64,000 nucleotides of DNA from Flavivirga algicola (GTDB taxonomy: Bacteria > Bacteroidota > Bacteroidia > Flavobacteriales > Flavobacteriaceae): NCBI RefSeq assembly GCF_012910715.1, contig NZ_JABBHF010000011.1, positions 148,551 through 212,550 of the forward strand. The letters are read 5' to 3'. Position numbers and translations under genes: made by a program. This document shows, piece by piece, positions 1-8,739 of the stretch. Below the pieces are notes generated by a model. It saw nothing but the letters and a program-made list of their open reading frames with translations. It was not told the DNA's origin and did not search any database. Every line of letters starts with the position of its first letter. The stretch's first letter is position 1.

Positions 1-302
1 TCAACATCTTTATATTTTTCAAGAAAATAGCTGTCAATATATTCAACCATATCCGTTCTGTCCTGATTTGAAGCATCAATTTGACGTTTCAATGTTAAAG
101 CAGCAACAGGGTCTATTTGAGGGTCTCTAATAATATCTTCATAATGCCACTGCACCGTGTCAATCCAGCATTTCCTGTATAATAAATGCTCTAATAAGTT
201 ACTCTTATCGTACGCATTTTCAAATGGCTGATCTACTGTGTTGATTATATGATATTTTTCAATAACCTCTTGAAATATTTTATTAGCTTTTTCTGTAAAC
301 AT
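1..302 (-). CDS. DUF4254 family protein (partial, C-terminus off the left edge)
   Basis: Reading the minus strand from an ATG at 302-300 gives about 100 codons with no stop up to the window edge. The translation contains LLYRKCWIDTVQWHYEDIIR followed by DPQIDP and LKRQIDASNQDRTDMVE. I recognise this as the conserved core of the DUF4254 family, usually a protein of about 200 residues found beside glycosyltransferase or salvage genes in Bacteroidota. No catalytic function is established for it. The remaining half lies outside the window. A TAnnTTTG promoter match lies just upstream at 324-331, and the gene is divergent from upp. Confidence 0.75.
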   Translation of the reverse strand, partial: MFTEKANKIFQEVIEKYHIINTVDQPFENAYDKSNLLEHLLYRKCWIDTVQWHYEDIIRDPQIDPVAALTLKRQIDASNQDRTDMVEYIDSYFLEKYKDV

Positions 303-323
303 ATTGTCTTTGTTTTTAAAGTG

Positions 324-331
324 CAAACCTA
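324..331 (-). promoter_or_regulatory. Putative Bacteroidota -7 promoter element for the DUF4254 gene
   Basis: The minus strand reads TAGGTTTG, matching the Bacteroidota -7 consensus TAnnTTTG, 22 bp before the ATG at 302. No clear -33 TTG was seen. A six-position match in AT-rich DNA can occur by chance, so position is the main support. Confidence 0.4.
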
Positions 332-467
332 CGAAAATTCTACATAATTAGCACCTCTTTATATTCATGCCGATTAGTAGTTCTCATTTAACTAAAATAA
401 GTATGATAACTGTAAATATACTCTATATTTAACTAACTTTACTATTTGTAAAAAGACATGAAATTCT

Positions 468-1127
468 ATGACTATTCATAATATCTCTAAAGAAAACTCT
501 ATATTAAACACTTTTATTTCAGAAATTAGAAATGTTAATATTCAAAATGACAGTATGCGTTTCCGAAGAAATATTGAGCGCATAGGCGAAATATTAGGTT
601 ACGAAATGAGTAAATCTTTAAATTATACTTCTTCGACTATTAAAACGCCTTTAGGAAAATGTGATATTAGTTTATCCAATAATGATATTGTATTATGCTC
701 TATTTTAAGAGCTGGTGTCCCACTACATAATGGATTACTTAACTATTTTGATACTGCTGAAAACGCCTTCATTTCAGCTTATAGGCATCACAAACACGAC
801 CCCGAAAGTTTTGAAATTATTGTAGAATATCTAGCATGCCCGAATCTAGAAAACAAAACACTTATTCTTGCAGATCCTATGTTAGCAACGGGGCAATCTA
901 TGGTGGCAACTTTTGAAGCTTTAAAACCATTTGGAACGCCTAAAGAAGTACATTTAATTAGTGTTATTGGAGCTCAAGAAGGTATCGATTTTGTTAAAAG
1001 TCATTTTGATAACAAAACACATTTATGGATTGCAGCTATTGACGATAAATTAAACGATAAAGGTTATATTATTCCAGGACTAGGAGATGCTGGCGATTTG
1101 GCTTTTGGTAAAAAGCTACAACAATAA
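468..1127 (+). CDS. upp: Uracil phosphoribosyltransferase
   Basis: Pyrimidine salvage enzyme converting uracil and PRPP to UMP in the cytoplasm. At 219 residues it matches the family length. The PRPP-binding loop is visible as LADPMLATGQSM (about residues 133-144), and the uracil-binding C-terminal signature appears as YIIPGLGDAGDLAFG. The start sits 11 nt after AAAAAGACATG, a weak purine-rich region typical of this group. The 3' end overlaps the convergent DUF6427 gene by 12 bp, so there is no room for a separate terminator and the two transcripts must overlap. Divergent from the DUF4254 gene. Confidence 0.95.
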   Translation: MTIHNISKENSILNTFISEIRNVNIQNDSMRFRRNIERIGEILGYEMSKSLNYTSSTIKTPLGKCDISLSNNDIVLCSILRAGVPLHNGLLNYFDTAENAFISAYRHHKHDPESFEIIVEYLACPNLENKTLILADPMLATGQSMVATFEALKPFGTPKEVHLISVIGAQEGIDFVKSHFDNKTHLWIAAIDDKLNDKGYIIPGLGDAGDLAFGKKLQQ

Positions 1128-2039
1128 GGTTATAAATGGGATGATAATAAGTAAAGAAAGAAACACTTCTTTAAACCATTTATCTTGAATAATCTCAATA
1201 TAATTTGATACGATAACAGCTAGAGGGGCAAACATAAATAAAAATTCACTCCCATCCTTTTTAGGGGCATGGAGCACTATTAAAAAAGCAATTACCACTG
1301 CAAAAATGATAATTTTAAAAGAAGCTCTAAACGCTTTTTTCTTCTTTTTGATGTTCTGCGAATAAAATATAGACGACCAAATTCCAAAAGATATCAGTAA
1401 GGTTATGGCAACCAAATATTTTGCAGAATTATAATTAATAAAATCATAACTGACCCCAGGTGTAATATCAAATATTTCGAAAAAATTATTATATATAATC
1501 ACTGAGGCACTTACAGAAATCACATAAACGCTAGCAACTCCCATAAAGGGAATGATCCAATGCCTTAATTTGTTATCTGGATACAAAATCAGTGAAATCA
1601 TTATTAAAGCGAAAAATAGAATAGCCCAAAAATAAAATAAGGACGCAATAGCTATCCAAAATGCAGCATCGAACAATTTCTGTTTTACATCTTTTTGAGA
1701 CCATAAGCTCATTATACGCCTTAATCCCAATAAAATAAAAAAATTTGATAAAATGATTCCTGTATTACTGGTCGTATGAACAATTAATAATAAAAACAGG
1801 CTAAACAATAAAATCTCATAGTTGTTTTTTACTGCAAGATTGTTCTTGTTGGCAATAAAATTTAAAAGTAAAACAGATATATAGCAAATAAAAAGTTGTG
1901 CCAATTGTTTTAATATAAATATCAAAGTTATTGGTTCGTTTACTAACCTAATTCTAGCTATTACGAAAGCTAAAAGCGTAATAAAAAAAACAATGATGAA
2001 ATTTATTGATTTAGATTTACTAAAAATGCTTGTTATCAT
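1116..2039 (-). CDS. DUF6427 family integral membrane protein
   Basis: A 307-residue, very hydrophobic protein with roughly nine or ten predicted membrane segments and short polar loops, one of them basic (KKKKKAF near residue 230). I recognise the sequence and its place between upp and DUF6341/purD as the flavobacterial DUF6427 family; its function is unknown. It overlaps the convergent upp gene by 12 bp at its 3' end and is divergent from the small DUF6341 gene at 2110. Nothing in it suggests a known transporter motif. The naming relies on recalled family context and was not checked by search. Confidence 0.7.
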   Translation of the reverse strand: MITSIFSKSKSINFIIVFFITLLAFVIARIRLVNEPITLIFILKQLAQLFICYISVLLLNFIANKNNLAVKNNYEILLFSLFLLLIVHTTSNTGIILSNFFILLGLRRIMSLWSQKDVKQKLFDAAFWIAIASLFYFWAILFFALIMISLILYPDNKLRHWIIPFMGVASVYVISVSASVIIYNNFFEIFDITPGVSYDFINYNSAKYLVAITLLISFGIWSSIFYSQNIKKKKKAFRASFKIIIFAVVIAFLIVLHAPKKDGSEFLFMFAPLAVIVSNYIEIIQDKWFKEVFLSLLIIIPFITLLL

Positions 2040-2109
2040 TAACTCTTTTTGTATTTTTGTTCCGTAAATATACTAACTATAAATGGTTAGAAAACAATAA
2101 TAAAAACAC

Positions 2110-2337
2110 ATGAAAGATTTCTTTTACGCTATACAGGATTTATTTGTTGATGTTCTTTTTGCACCGTACGATGCTTTAAGGGCTCTTGAGCTAGAAAATT
2201 GGTTTGCAGCAAATACAGTTTCATGGATTTTCCTTGCTATAGGTTTTGTTGCTACGGCTTATTGGATGAAGCAACTTAAAATATTTAATGATAACAACGA
2301 AGAAGACAAAAGTGTTTCTTCTCATTCATTCTTATAA
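2110..2337 (+). CDS. DUF6341 family small membrane protein
   Basis: A 75-residue protein beginning MKDFFYAIQDLFVDVLFAPY, with one clear transmembrane segment (WIFLAIGFVATAYWM, about residues 39-53) and an acidic C-terminal tail (NNEEDKSV). This is a conserved flavobacterial small protein, known as DUF6341 and found next to purD and DUF6427. Its function is unknown. The stop codon overlaps the end of the convergent purD by 6 bp. The small size with strong sequence identity across flavobacteria (known from the family) suggests a membrane-associated partner protein, but that is inference. Confidence 0.75.
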   Translation: MKDFFYAIQDLFVDVLFAPYDALRALELENWFAANTVSWIFLAIGFVATAYWMKQLKIFNDNNEEDKSVSSHSFL

Positions 2338-3603
2338 ATCGAACCCTATATCTTTACGATAATTCATCTTATCAAAATGTAGCTTTTCTATATTTTGATA
2401 AGATTTTTTTATGGCTTCTTGGTATGTATCACCGTATGATGTAATAGCCATAACACGCCCTCCAGAAGTAATTACCTTACCTTCGCTTAATGTTGCACCC
2501 GCATGAAAAGGAATAGACTCTTTAATGTTTTCTATCCCTGTAATTTCTTTTCCTTTTTCATAAGCTTCGGGGTATCCTCCAGATACTAACATGATAGTGG
2601 TCGCTGCTCGCTCATCAATTTCAATATCAATTTTGTCCAATGTCCCCTGAGACATGGCTTCAAGTATATCTACAAGGTCATTTTTTAATCTAGGAAATAC
2701 GACTTCAGTTTCTGGATCCCCCATACGTACATTATATTCTATCACCTTTGGGTCGTCTCCAACTTTTATAAGCCCAATAAATACAAATCCTATATAGGGT
2801 AAATTATCTTTTTTTAACCCTTCTATAGTAGGTTTTACAATACGCTCTTCAATTTTATTAAGGAATTCATCTGTTGCAAAAGGTACAGGTGAAATAGCTC
2901 CCATGCCTCCTGTATTTAATCCTGTATCGCCTTCACCTATTCGCTTATAATCCTTTGCTGTTGGTAAAATTTTATAATTTGTACCATCAGTTAATACAAA
3001 GCAACTTAATTCTATGCCATCTAAAAACTCTTCAATAACTACTTTAGTACTTGCTTCACCAAATTTAGCATCAAGCAGCATGCTTTTTAATTCAGCTTTA
3101 GCTTCCTCTAAATCATTCAAAATAACAACACCCTTACCTGCAGCCAATCCATCTGCTTTTAGAACATAAGGTGCATTTAACGTTTCTAAAAATGCATAGC
3201 CCTTTTCTACCGTTTCTTTAGTAAAGCTCTCGTAGGCTGCTGTTGGAATGTTATGTCGATATAAAAACTCTTTAGCAAACTCTTTACTACCTTCTAATTC
3301 TGCTGCTACTTTTTGAGGTCCAATAACAGATACATGCTTAATGGCAGCATCGTTTAAAAAGTAATCGTGAATACCATTAACCAACGGGTCTTCAGGGCCA
3401 ACAACAACCAGATCGATACCTTCTTTTAAAACGAGTTCCTTAATAGCATCAAAATCATTTACCCCAATATTTACGTTAGTAGCAACCTGAGCCGTTCCAG
3501 AATTTCCTGGAGCAACAAATAGTTGTTTACATTTTGCGCTTTGAGCAATTTTCCAGGCAAATGTATGCTCTCTCCCTCCAGAACCAAGAATTAAAATATT
3601 CAT
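2332..3603 (-). CDS. purD: Phosphoribosylamine--glycine ligase (GAR synthetase)
   Basis: Second committed step of purine synthesis: ATP-dependent ligation of glycine to 5-phosphoribosylamine, giving GAR. At 423 residues it matches the family. The N-terminal domain begins MNILILGSGGREHTFAWK. The ATP-grasp domain shows VLKADGLAAGKGVVI (about 148-162) and the metal-binding region VIEYNVRMGDPETEV (about 286-300). The C-terminal part holds IMLVSGGYPEAYEKG. The start is ATG preceded by an AT-rich leader. A TAnnTTTG match at 3693-3700 (minus strand) may be its promoter. It overlaps the convergent DUF6341 gene by 6 bp. Confidence 0.96.
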   Translation of the reverse strand: MNILILGSGGREHTFAWKIAQSAKCKQLFVAPGNSGTAQVATNVNIGVNDFDAIKELVLKEGIDLVVVGPEDPLVNGIHDYFLNDAAIKHVSVIGPQKVAAELEGSKEFAKEFLYRHNIPTAAYESFTKETVEKGYAFLETLNAPYVLKADGLAAGKGVVILNDLEEAKAELKSMLLDAKFGEASTKVVIEEFLDGIELSCFVLTDGTNYKILPTAKDYKRIGEGDTGLNTGGMGAISPVPFATDEFLNKIEERIVKPTIEGLKKDNLPYIGFVFIGLIKVGDDPKVIEYNVRMGDPETEVVFPRLKNDLVDILEAMSQGTLDKIDIEIDERAATTIMLVSGGYPEAYEKGKEITGIENIKESIPFHAGATLSEGKVITSGGRVMAITSYGDTYQEAIKKSYQNIEKLHFDKMNYRKDIGFDL

Positions 3604-3692
3604 TTTATTTTATTTTTTAAATCCCCACTAAAATGAGAATGATCATGTATTTGTTTTTAAATGTCAAGCATTTAAAATAATTTAATCGAATG

Positions 3693-3700
3693 CAAAAATA
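3693..3700 (-). promoter_or_regulatory. Putative -7 promoter element for purD
   Basis: The minus strand reads TATTTTTG, consistent with TAnnTTTG, about 90 bp upstream of the purD ATG in the 211-bp divergent intergenic region. No supporting -33 element was seen, so this is tentative. Confidence 0.3.
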
Positions 3701-3775
3701 ATGGCTTTTTAGGTTTAGCCATGAATTCATCTATGTTTTTTTCTTATAATCATAACAAAAAACGGGATTTATCTT

Positions 3776-3783
3776 TAGTTTTG
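3776..3783 (+). promoter_or_regulatory. Putative -7 promoter element for the CapK-wecB-glycosyltransferase operon
   Basis: TAGTTTTG on the plus strand matches TAnnTTTG and lies 31 bp before the TTG start at 3815, giving a short leader of ordinary length. It shares the divergent intergenic region with purD. Confidence 0.4.
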
Positions 3784-3814
3784 TTTTTCAAGTATCAATA
3801 AATAGTGTTTTCTG

Positions 3815-5134
3815 TTGAATCTATTCAATCTTTCTTTAAAAATTAAAGGGTTTCCCATACAAGAAGCTAAGCTGGCTTTGAAAGAAATTCAAAAGAAAAG
3901 CGATGCCGAATTCAGCTCCTACATCGAAACCAAAAAACAAGACATCATTACCTATCATCTAAAGCACAATACTTTCTATAAGGTCTTTGCTAAAAATGCT
4001 GATCCGCAAGATTGGAATACTGCGCCTGTTATGATGAAAAAAGATTTACAGCAACCCCTAGAAACACTTTTATCTAACGGTTTTTCTAAAACAAATATTT
4101 ACATTGACAAAACATCAGGAGCTTCAGGAAAACCGTTTATTTTTTCTAAAGATAAATTCACCCATGCTCTAACATGGAGTATTATCATGGATCGGTTTTC
4201 CTGGTTTGATCTGAATTTTCACTCTACCAAACAAGCACGGTTTTATGGAATCCCATTGGATAAAAAAGGATACTATACCGAAAAACTAAAAGATTTTATT
4301 AGTAACAGATATCGGTTTAATGTGTTTGATCTAAGTGATAAGTCCCTTGAAAATTGGTTAGCCGATTTCAAAAAGAAGTCATTTGTATATATGAATGGCT
4401 ATACCAGCCCTATGGTTCAATTTGCAAAATACCTTCAGCATAGAAATATTATACTCAAAACTGTTTGCCCTACTTTAAGAGCTTGTGTTGCAACTTCTGA
4501 AATGCTTTTTGAAGACGATAAACAGCTCATGGAAAAACAATTTGGCGTACCTGTAATTAATGAATATGGAGCTTCCGAATTGGATTTAATTGCTTTTGAA
4601 AACAAGGATAAAGAATGGGTTGTTAATAGTGAAACACTGTTTGTAGAGGTTTTAGATGAAAACAACAATGTTTTACCCTATGGGGAGCAAGGACGTTTAG
4701 TAATCACTTCCTTATACAATAAAGCACAGCCATTTATAAGATACGACATTGGAGACATAGGTATCCTTTCAAAAAAAAGCACACCAAAAAGACCTATCTT
4801 AGAAAAATTAACAGGTAGGACAAACGACATGGTGATGTTACCTAGTGGTAAAAAAGCAGCTGGATTAACATTTTACTATATTACAAAAAGTATTATTGAA
4901 GATGATGGCAACGTTAAAGAGTTTGTTATTGAACAACTGAAGTTAGATACTTTTAAAATTCACTATGTTAGTAGTAAGGAAATTTCTCAACTCAGGATAA
5001 AAACTATAAAAAACGAAATAGAAAGCTATCTTGAGAAGGGACTTACTGTCCTATTTGAAAAACAAACAATATTAAAACGCTCGAAAAGCGGCAAATTAAA
5101 ACAGTTTTCATCATTAATACACTCAAATAAATGA
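3815..5134 (+). CDS. CapK/PaaK-like adenylate-forming enzyme (phenylacetate-CoA ligase family)
   Basis: A 439-residue member of the AMP-forming acyl-activating superfamily. The phosphate loop is KTSGASGKPFIFSKD (about residues 96-110), the adenine region NEYGASELD (about 249-257), and the ribose-binding region RYDIGDIGIL (about 309-318). The family is known for activating phenylacetate, but the CapK branch is recurrent in capsule clusters. The start is TTG, with no in-frame ATG before conserved sequence. It overlaps the following epimerase by 4 bp (ATGA), so translation is probably coupled. I infer that it modifies or activates a substituent on a surface glycan. The true substrate cannot be read from sequence. 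Confidence 0.8.
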   Translation: MNLFNLSLKIKGFPIQEAKLALKEIQKKSDAEFSSYIETKKQDIITYHLKHNTFYKVFAKNADPQDWNTAPVMMKKDLQQPLETLLSNGFSKTNIYIDKTSGASGKPFIFSKDKFTHALTWSIIMDRFSWFDLNFHSTKQARFYGIPLDKKGYYTEKLKDFISNRYRFNVFDLSDKSLENWLADFKKKSFVYMNGYTSPMVQFAKYLQHRNIILKTVCPTLRACVATSEMLFEDDKQLMEKQFGVPVINEYGASELDLIAFENKDKEWVVNSETLFVEVLDENNNVLPYGEQGRLVITSLYNKAQPFIRYDIGDIGILSKKSTPKRPILEKLTGRTNDMVMLPSGKKAAGLTFYYITKSIIEDDGNVKEFVIEQLKLDTFKIHYVSSKEISQLRIKTIKNEIESYLEKGLTVLFEKQTILKRSKSGKLKQFSSLIHSNK

Positions 5135-6225
5135 ATATCACTATAGTTGCTGGTGCCCGGCCTAATTTCATGAAAATTGCTCCTATTATTGAAGCTATTC
5201 AGAATAAAAAAAAGGAAGGAATTCATATTAATTACAGACTTGTCCATACTGGACAACATTATGATAAAAACTTAAGTGATACTTTTTTTGAAGAATTGAA
5301 TATCCCTTATCCAGACACCAATCTCGATGTAAAAAGTGGTACACAAGCTGAGCAAACAGCAGCCATTATGATTGGTTTTGAAAAAGAATTAGAACAAAAC
5401 CCTTGTGATTTAGTGATGGTTGTTGGCGATGTTACCTCAACTATGGCTTGTACTATTGTAGCAAAAAAGGCGCATATAAAAGTGGCTCATGTTGAAGCTG
5501 GCATTCGTTCTGGTGATATGAAAATGCCTGAGGAAATTAACCGAATTGTAACCGATAGTTTAACCGATTATTTCTTCACAACTTCAAAATATGCTAATGA
5601 AAATTTGATCAAACTAGGCATTCCTAAATCGAATATCTTTTTTGTTGGTAATGTTATGATTGATACATTACTAAAAAATGAAGCTCGGTTAAAAAAACCT
5701 AGTCTATGGAAGGATTTGAATTTATCAGATAAAAAATATCTGGTTATGACCCTTCACAGACCCAGCAACGTTGATGAAGAAACACTTTTAAAAAAGCTAA
5801 TCACTCAAATTGTAACATTAAGCAAAGATTATCCTATAATTTTTCCAGTGCACCCAAGAACTAAGAAGCTTTTAAGCGGTTTAAATTTAAACTTTAAAAA
5901 TCTTCATTATGTCAATCCGTTAGGATACTTAGAATTCAATTATCTCGTCAAACATGCTTTTGCCGTATTAACTGATTCTGGAGGTATTACAGAAGAAACC
6001 ACTGTTATGAATGTGCCCTGTATAACTCTTAGAGATTCTACTGAACGTCCAGAAACTTGTAATATGGGGACCAATATTTTGGTTGGAAATGATTCTGAAA
6101 AAATTGAAAATACTTTTAAAACTTTACTTTCTCAATCTTGGAAACAAGGCCGTATTCCAGAACTATGGGATGGTCATGCGGCTAAAAGAATTGTTAATCA
6201 CTTACAAGATATTTATAAGTTTTAA
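5131..6225 (+). CDS. wecB: UDP-N-acetylglucosamine 2-epimerase (non-hydrolysing), copy 1
   Basis: Interconverts UDP-GlcNAc and UDP-ManNAc. At 364 residues it has the family layout: N-terminal VAGARPNFMKIAPI, TGQHYD, HVEAGIRSGD with MPEEINR, LTLHRPSNVDE-type MTLHRPSNVD, and the C-terminal nucleotide-binding segment TDSGGITEETTVMNVPCITL followed by STERPET. It overlaps the upstream CapK-like gene by 4 bp and the downstream glycosyltransferase by 1 bp, making a tight three-gene operon. A second, clearly diverged wecB paralogue lies at 18374-19528 beside wecC. This copy has no dehydrogenase partner, so it probably supplies ManNAc itself. That is inference. Confidence 0.9.
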   Translation: MNITIVAGARPNFMKIAPIIEAIQNKKKEGIHINYRLVHTGQHYDKNLSDTFFEELNIPYPDTNLDVKSGTQAEQTAAIMIGFEKELEQNPCDLVMVVGDVTSTMACTIVAKKAHIKVAHVEAGIRSGDMKMPEEINRIVTDSLTDYFFTTSKYANENLIKLGIPKSNIFFVGNVMIDTLLKNEARLKKPSLWKDLNLSDKKYLVMTLHRPSNVDEETLLKKLITQIVTLSKDYPIIFPVHPRTKKLLSGLNLNFKNLHYVNPLGYLEFNYLVKHAFAVLTDSGGITEETTVMNVPCITLRDSTERPETCNMGTNILVGNDSEKIENTFKTLLSQSWKQGRIPELWDGHAAKRIVNHLQDIYKF

Positions 6226-7388
6226 TGAAGGATATCCTCATCATAACCAATTATTTTCCTCCAGAAACTGGAGCTGCGTCAAATCGTATTTTTCATTTAG
6301 CAGAAGGTCTGCAAAAGCATCATTTTAAAGTCTCTGTCTTAACCCCTTTACCTAATTATCCAACAGGTAAAGTTTTTGAAGCCTATAAAGGAAGATTTAG
6401 ACACTCTTCCGTGAAAAACAACATTACTATCGATCGTTTATGGATTTACGCCAGTAATTCTAAAAACAAACTACTGCGTTTAATAGCCATGTTGTCCTAT
6501 AGCTTTAGTTTATTTTGGTTTTTTATATGGAATAAAATTCCTAAAACAGTTATTATACAATCGCCTCCATTACTGGTTGCTTTTACCTCAATCTTTTTTC
6601 TACGTTCCAAAAAACGAAAACTCATTTTAAATATAAGTGATTTATGGCCTATTGCTGGACTGGAACTAGGCGCTTTTAAAAAGAATTTTAGTTATAAAAT
6701 GCTTGAAAAAATTGAACGTTTTAATTATAATCATGCCAACTTAATTTTAGGTCAAAGCAATGAAATTTTGAGCCATGTAAGATCTTTATTTCCTAAAAAA
6801 AACACTTTTTTATATCGAAACTTTCCTGATTTCGTTACACCTAAAGTTTCTAAAAAAAATACTTCCAAAGGAAAACTAAAAATAGTGTACGCTGGTTTAT
6901 TGGGCATTGCACAAGGTATTTACAAATTATGTCAAGAACTAGATTATACTCGTATTGAACTCCATATTTATGGTGCTGGTGCAGAACAGAATAAAATTCA
7001 AACGCTCATTTCCAATAATCCAGAATTAAATATTATATATCACGGTGAAATATCAAGAGATAAATTACATACAGCTCTTATGGAGTATGATTTAACCATT
7101 ATTCCTTTATTAAATAGGATTTATGGATCGGTGCCTTCAAAAATATTTGAATATGCCAGATTAGGCCTGCCTATGATTTATTTTGGCGGAGGTGAAGGAG
7201 AACAAATAATTAATGAATATAATCTTGGTTGGATCGCTAAAGCAGGTAATTATAGTGATTTGAATACCGTTATTTCTAAAATCAATCCATCAGAAATTCA
7301 TATGGAACGACGAGAAACTATAAAAGAAGTTTCTTTTAAAAATTTTGATTTCAACACTCAATTAAATCTCTTAAGCGAAAAAATTTAA
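6225..7388 (+). CDS. Glycosyltransferase family 4 (WbuB-like)
   Basis: A 387-residue GT-B fold protein. The N-terminus ITNYFPPETGAASNRIFHLA is the donor/acceptor domain signature of WbuB-type enzymes. A hydrophobic stretch lies near 85-110. The C-terminal donor domain contains YAGLLGIAQGI and the region SVPSKIFEYARLGLPMIYFGGGE, where the E of FEYA is the usual donor-binding glutamate of GT4. It overlaps wecB by 1 bp and ends convergently with the WcaJ-type gene (4 bp overlap). Its place behind an epimerase suggests transfer of a HexNAc sugar, by inference only. Confidence 0.85.
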   Translation: MKDILIITNYFPPETGAASNRIFHLAEGLQKHHFKVSVLTPLPNYPTGKVFEAYKGRFRHSSVKNNITIDRLWIYASNSKNKLLRLIAMLSYSFSLFWFFIWNKIPKTVIIQSPPLLVAFTSIFFLRSKKRKLILNISDLWPIAGLELGAFKKNFSYKMLEKIERFNYNHANLILGQSNEILSHVRSLFPKKNTFLYRNFPDFVTPKVSKKNTSKGKLKIVYAGLLGIAQGIYKLCQELDYTRIELHIYGAGAEQNKIQTLISNNPELNIIYHGEISRDKLHTALMEYDLTIIPLLNRIYGSVPSKIFEYARLGLPMIYFGGGEGEQIINEYNLGWIAKAGNYSDLNTVISKINPSEIHMERRETIKEVSFKNFDFNTQLNLLSEKI

Positions 7389-8737
7389 TAGGCTTTTTCT
7401 TCTCCTTTTAAAGCATTTAAAAATGTTTGTAACATGATTTTCAAATCTAACAACAAAGACCAGTTTTCAATATAAAAAATATCATATTTAACCCGATTAA
7501 TAATATCTTTTTCTTCTTCAATTTCTCCTCTAAATCCGCTTATTTGAGCTAATCCTGTAATACCAGGCTTTACAAAATGACGCACCATAAATTTATCTAC
7601 TCGTTGTGCATACATATTCGTGTGGCTTACCATATGTGGTCTGGGTCCAACAACAGACATGTTTCCAAAAAGCACATTAAAAAATTGAGGTAGCTCATCT
7701 ATACTGGTTTTTCGTATAAATTTACCTATTTGGGTTATTCTTTGATCCCCTTTTGTTGCCTGATGTAAATGTGCCTTTTCATTTGGCCTCATAGATCGAA
7801 ACTTATAGCAATCAAATTCCTCATAATTAAACCCATTTCTGGATTGTTTAAAAAATATGGGGCCTTTAGATTCTAGTCGTATTAATATGGCCAAGATTGG
7901 TGTTAACCACGACAACACAAATACAATAATAAATGAAGAAAATAGAATATCGAATAAACGTTTTAGGAACTTGTTCAATGATTCTTGTAAAGGTATTTCT
8001 CTTATAGATAAAATGGGGATATAATCGTAATACTCATATTTAAGTTTCTTAGAAAAAATGTCTTTATTGTCAGGAATAAATTTCAGCTCTCTTAGATTAT
8101 TATCTGCAAAATCGATCAATTGATTGATCTGTTTATTGGACAAAGCCGATACAGAAAAATAAATTTCATCAATATCATTATCTATGATATACCTAAAACA
8201 TTTTTCTAAAGAAAAATCCCCCTCATTAACACTAAAATTACCTTTAAACTTATACCCAAAGTCAAGCCTCTTATTAAATGTTTTTATTAATTGTCTTGTT
8301 TTTTCATTTTCACCTATAACGATAATATTTCTGATATTACCACTTAATACAGATCTGTATTTTTTAAGTAGAATAAGCGTTAGAACTTTAAATATCGATA
8401 CTAATAAAAAAATTAGCATAAGATAGTTTGCCAAACCTAACCTACTAACATTAGGCTGTTTAAAAAATCCTATAAAGGCATAAATAATAATCACAAAGAA
8501 CACCATTTGCCTTAATAAAAGCGTTATTATTTGAACTATTCGTGTATGCCTCTGAACTTCATAAAAATGATTAATAAAGGATATGATGATCCACATTAAT
8601 GATATATATGCACTAAATATATAGACATTCATCAGGTTTATTTCAAACAAAAAGACACACCCATTAATAATCCCTAAATCGATTAAATATGAAATAGGTT
8701 TTAAAAACCCTGAATATCTTCCTTTTTTGTAACTCAA
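7385..8737 (-). CDS. Undecaprenyl-phosphate sugar phosphotransferase (WcaJ-type initiating transferase)
   Basis: A 450-residue polyprenyl glycosylphosphotransferase. Four N-terminal membrane helices (about 12-120) are followed by a CoA-binding-like segment (NIRNIIVIGENEKT), a further helix near 262-285, and the catalytic bacterial sugar transferase domain. Visible signatures are KRLFDILFS, CYKFRSMR, RKTSIDELPQFFNVL and MSVVGPRPH, then KPGITGLAQISG. It transfers a hexose-1-phosphate to the lipid carrier to start repeat-unit synthesis. The start is TTG, two bases after the UDP-xylose synthase stop. It is the last gene of the polysaccharide operon. The exact hexose (glucose or galactose) is not decidable here. 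Confidence 0.9.
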   Translation of the reverse strand: MSYKKGRYSGFLKPISYLIDLGIINGCVFLFEINLMNVYIFSAYISLMWIIISFINHFYEVQRHTRIVQIITLLLRQMVFFVIIIYAFIGFFKQPNVSRLGLANYLMLIFLLVSIFKVLTLILLKKYRSVLSGNIRNIIVIGENEKTRQLIKTFNKRLDFGYKFKGNFSVNEGDFSLEKCFRYIIDNDIDEIYFSVSALSNKQINQLIDFADNNLRELKFIPDNKDIFSKKLKYEYYDYIPILSIREIPLQESLNKFLKRLFDILFSSFIIVFVLSWLTPILAILIRLESKGPIFFKQSRNGFNYEEFDCYKFRSMRPNEKAHLHQATKGDQRITQIGKFIRKTSIDELPQFFNVLFGNMSVVGPRPHMVSHTNMYAQRVDKFMVRHFVKPGITGLAQISGFRGEIEEEKDIINRVKYDIFYIENWSLLLDLKIMLQTFLNALKGEEKAY

Positions 8738-8739
8738 AA

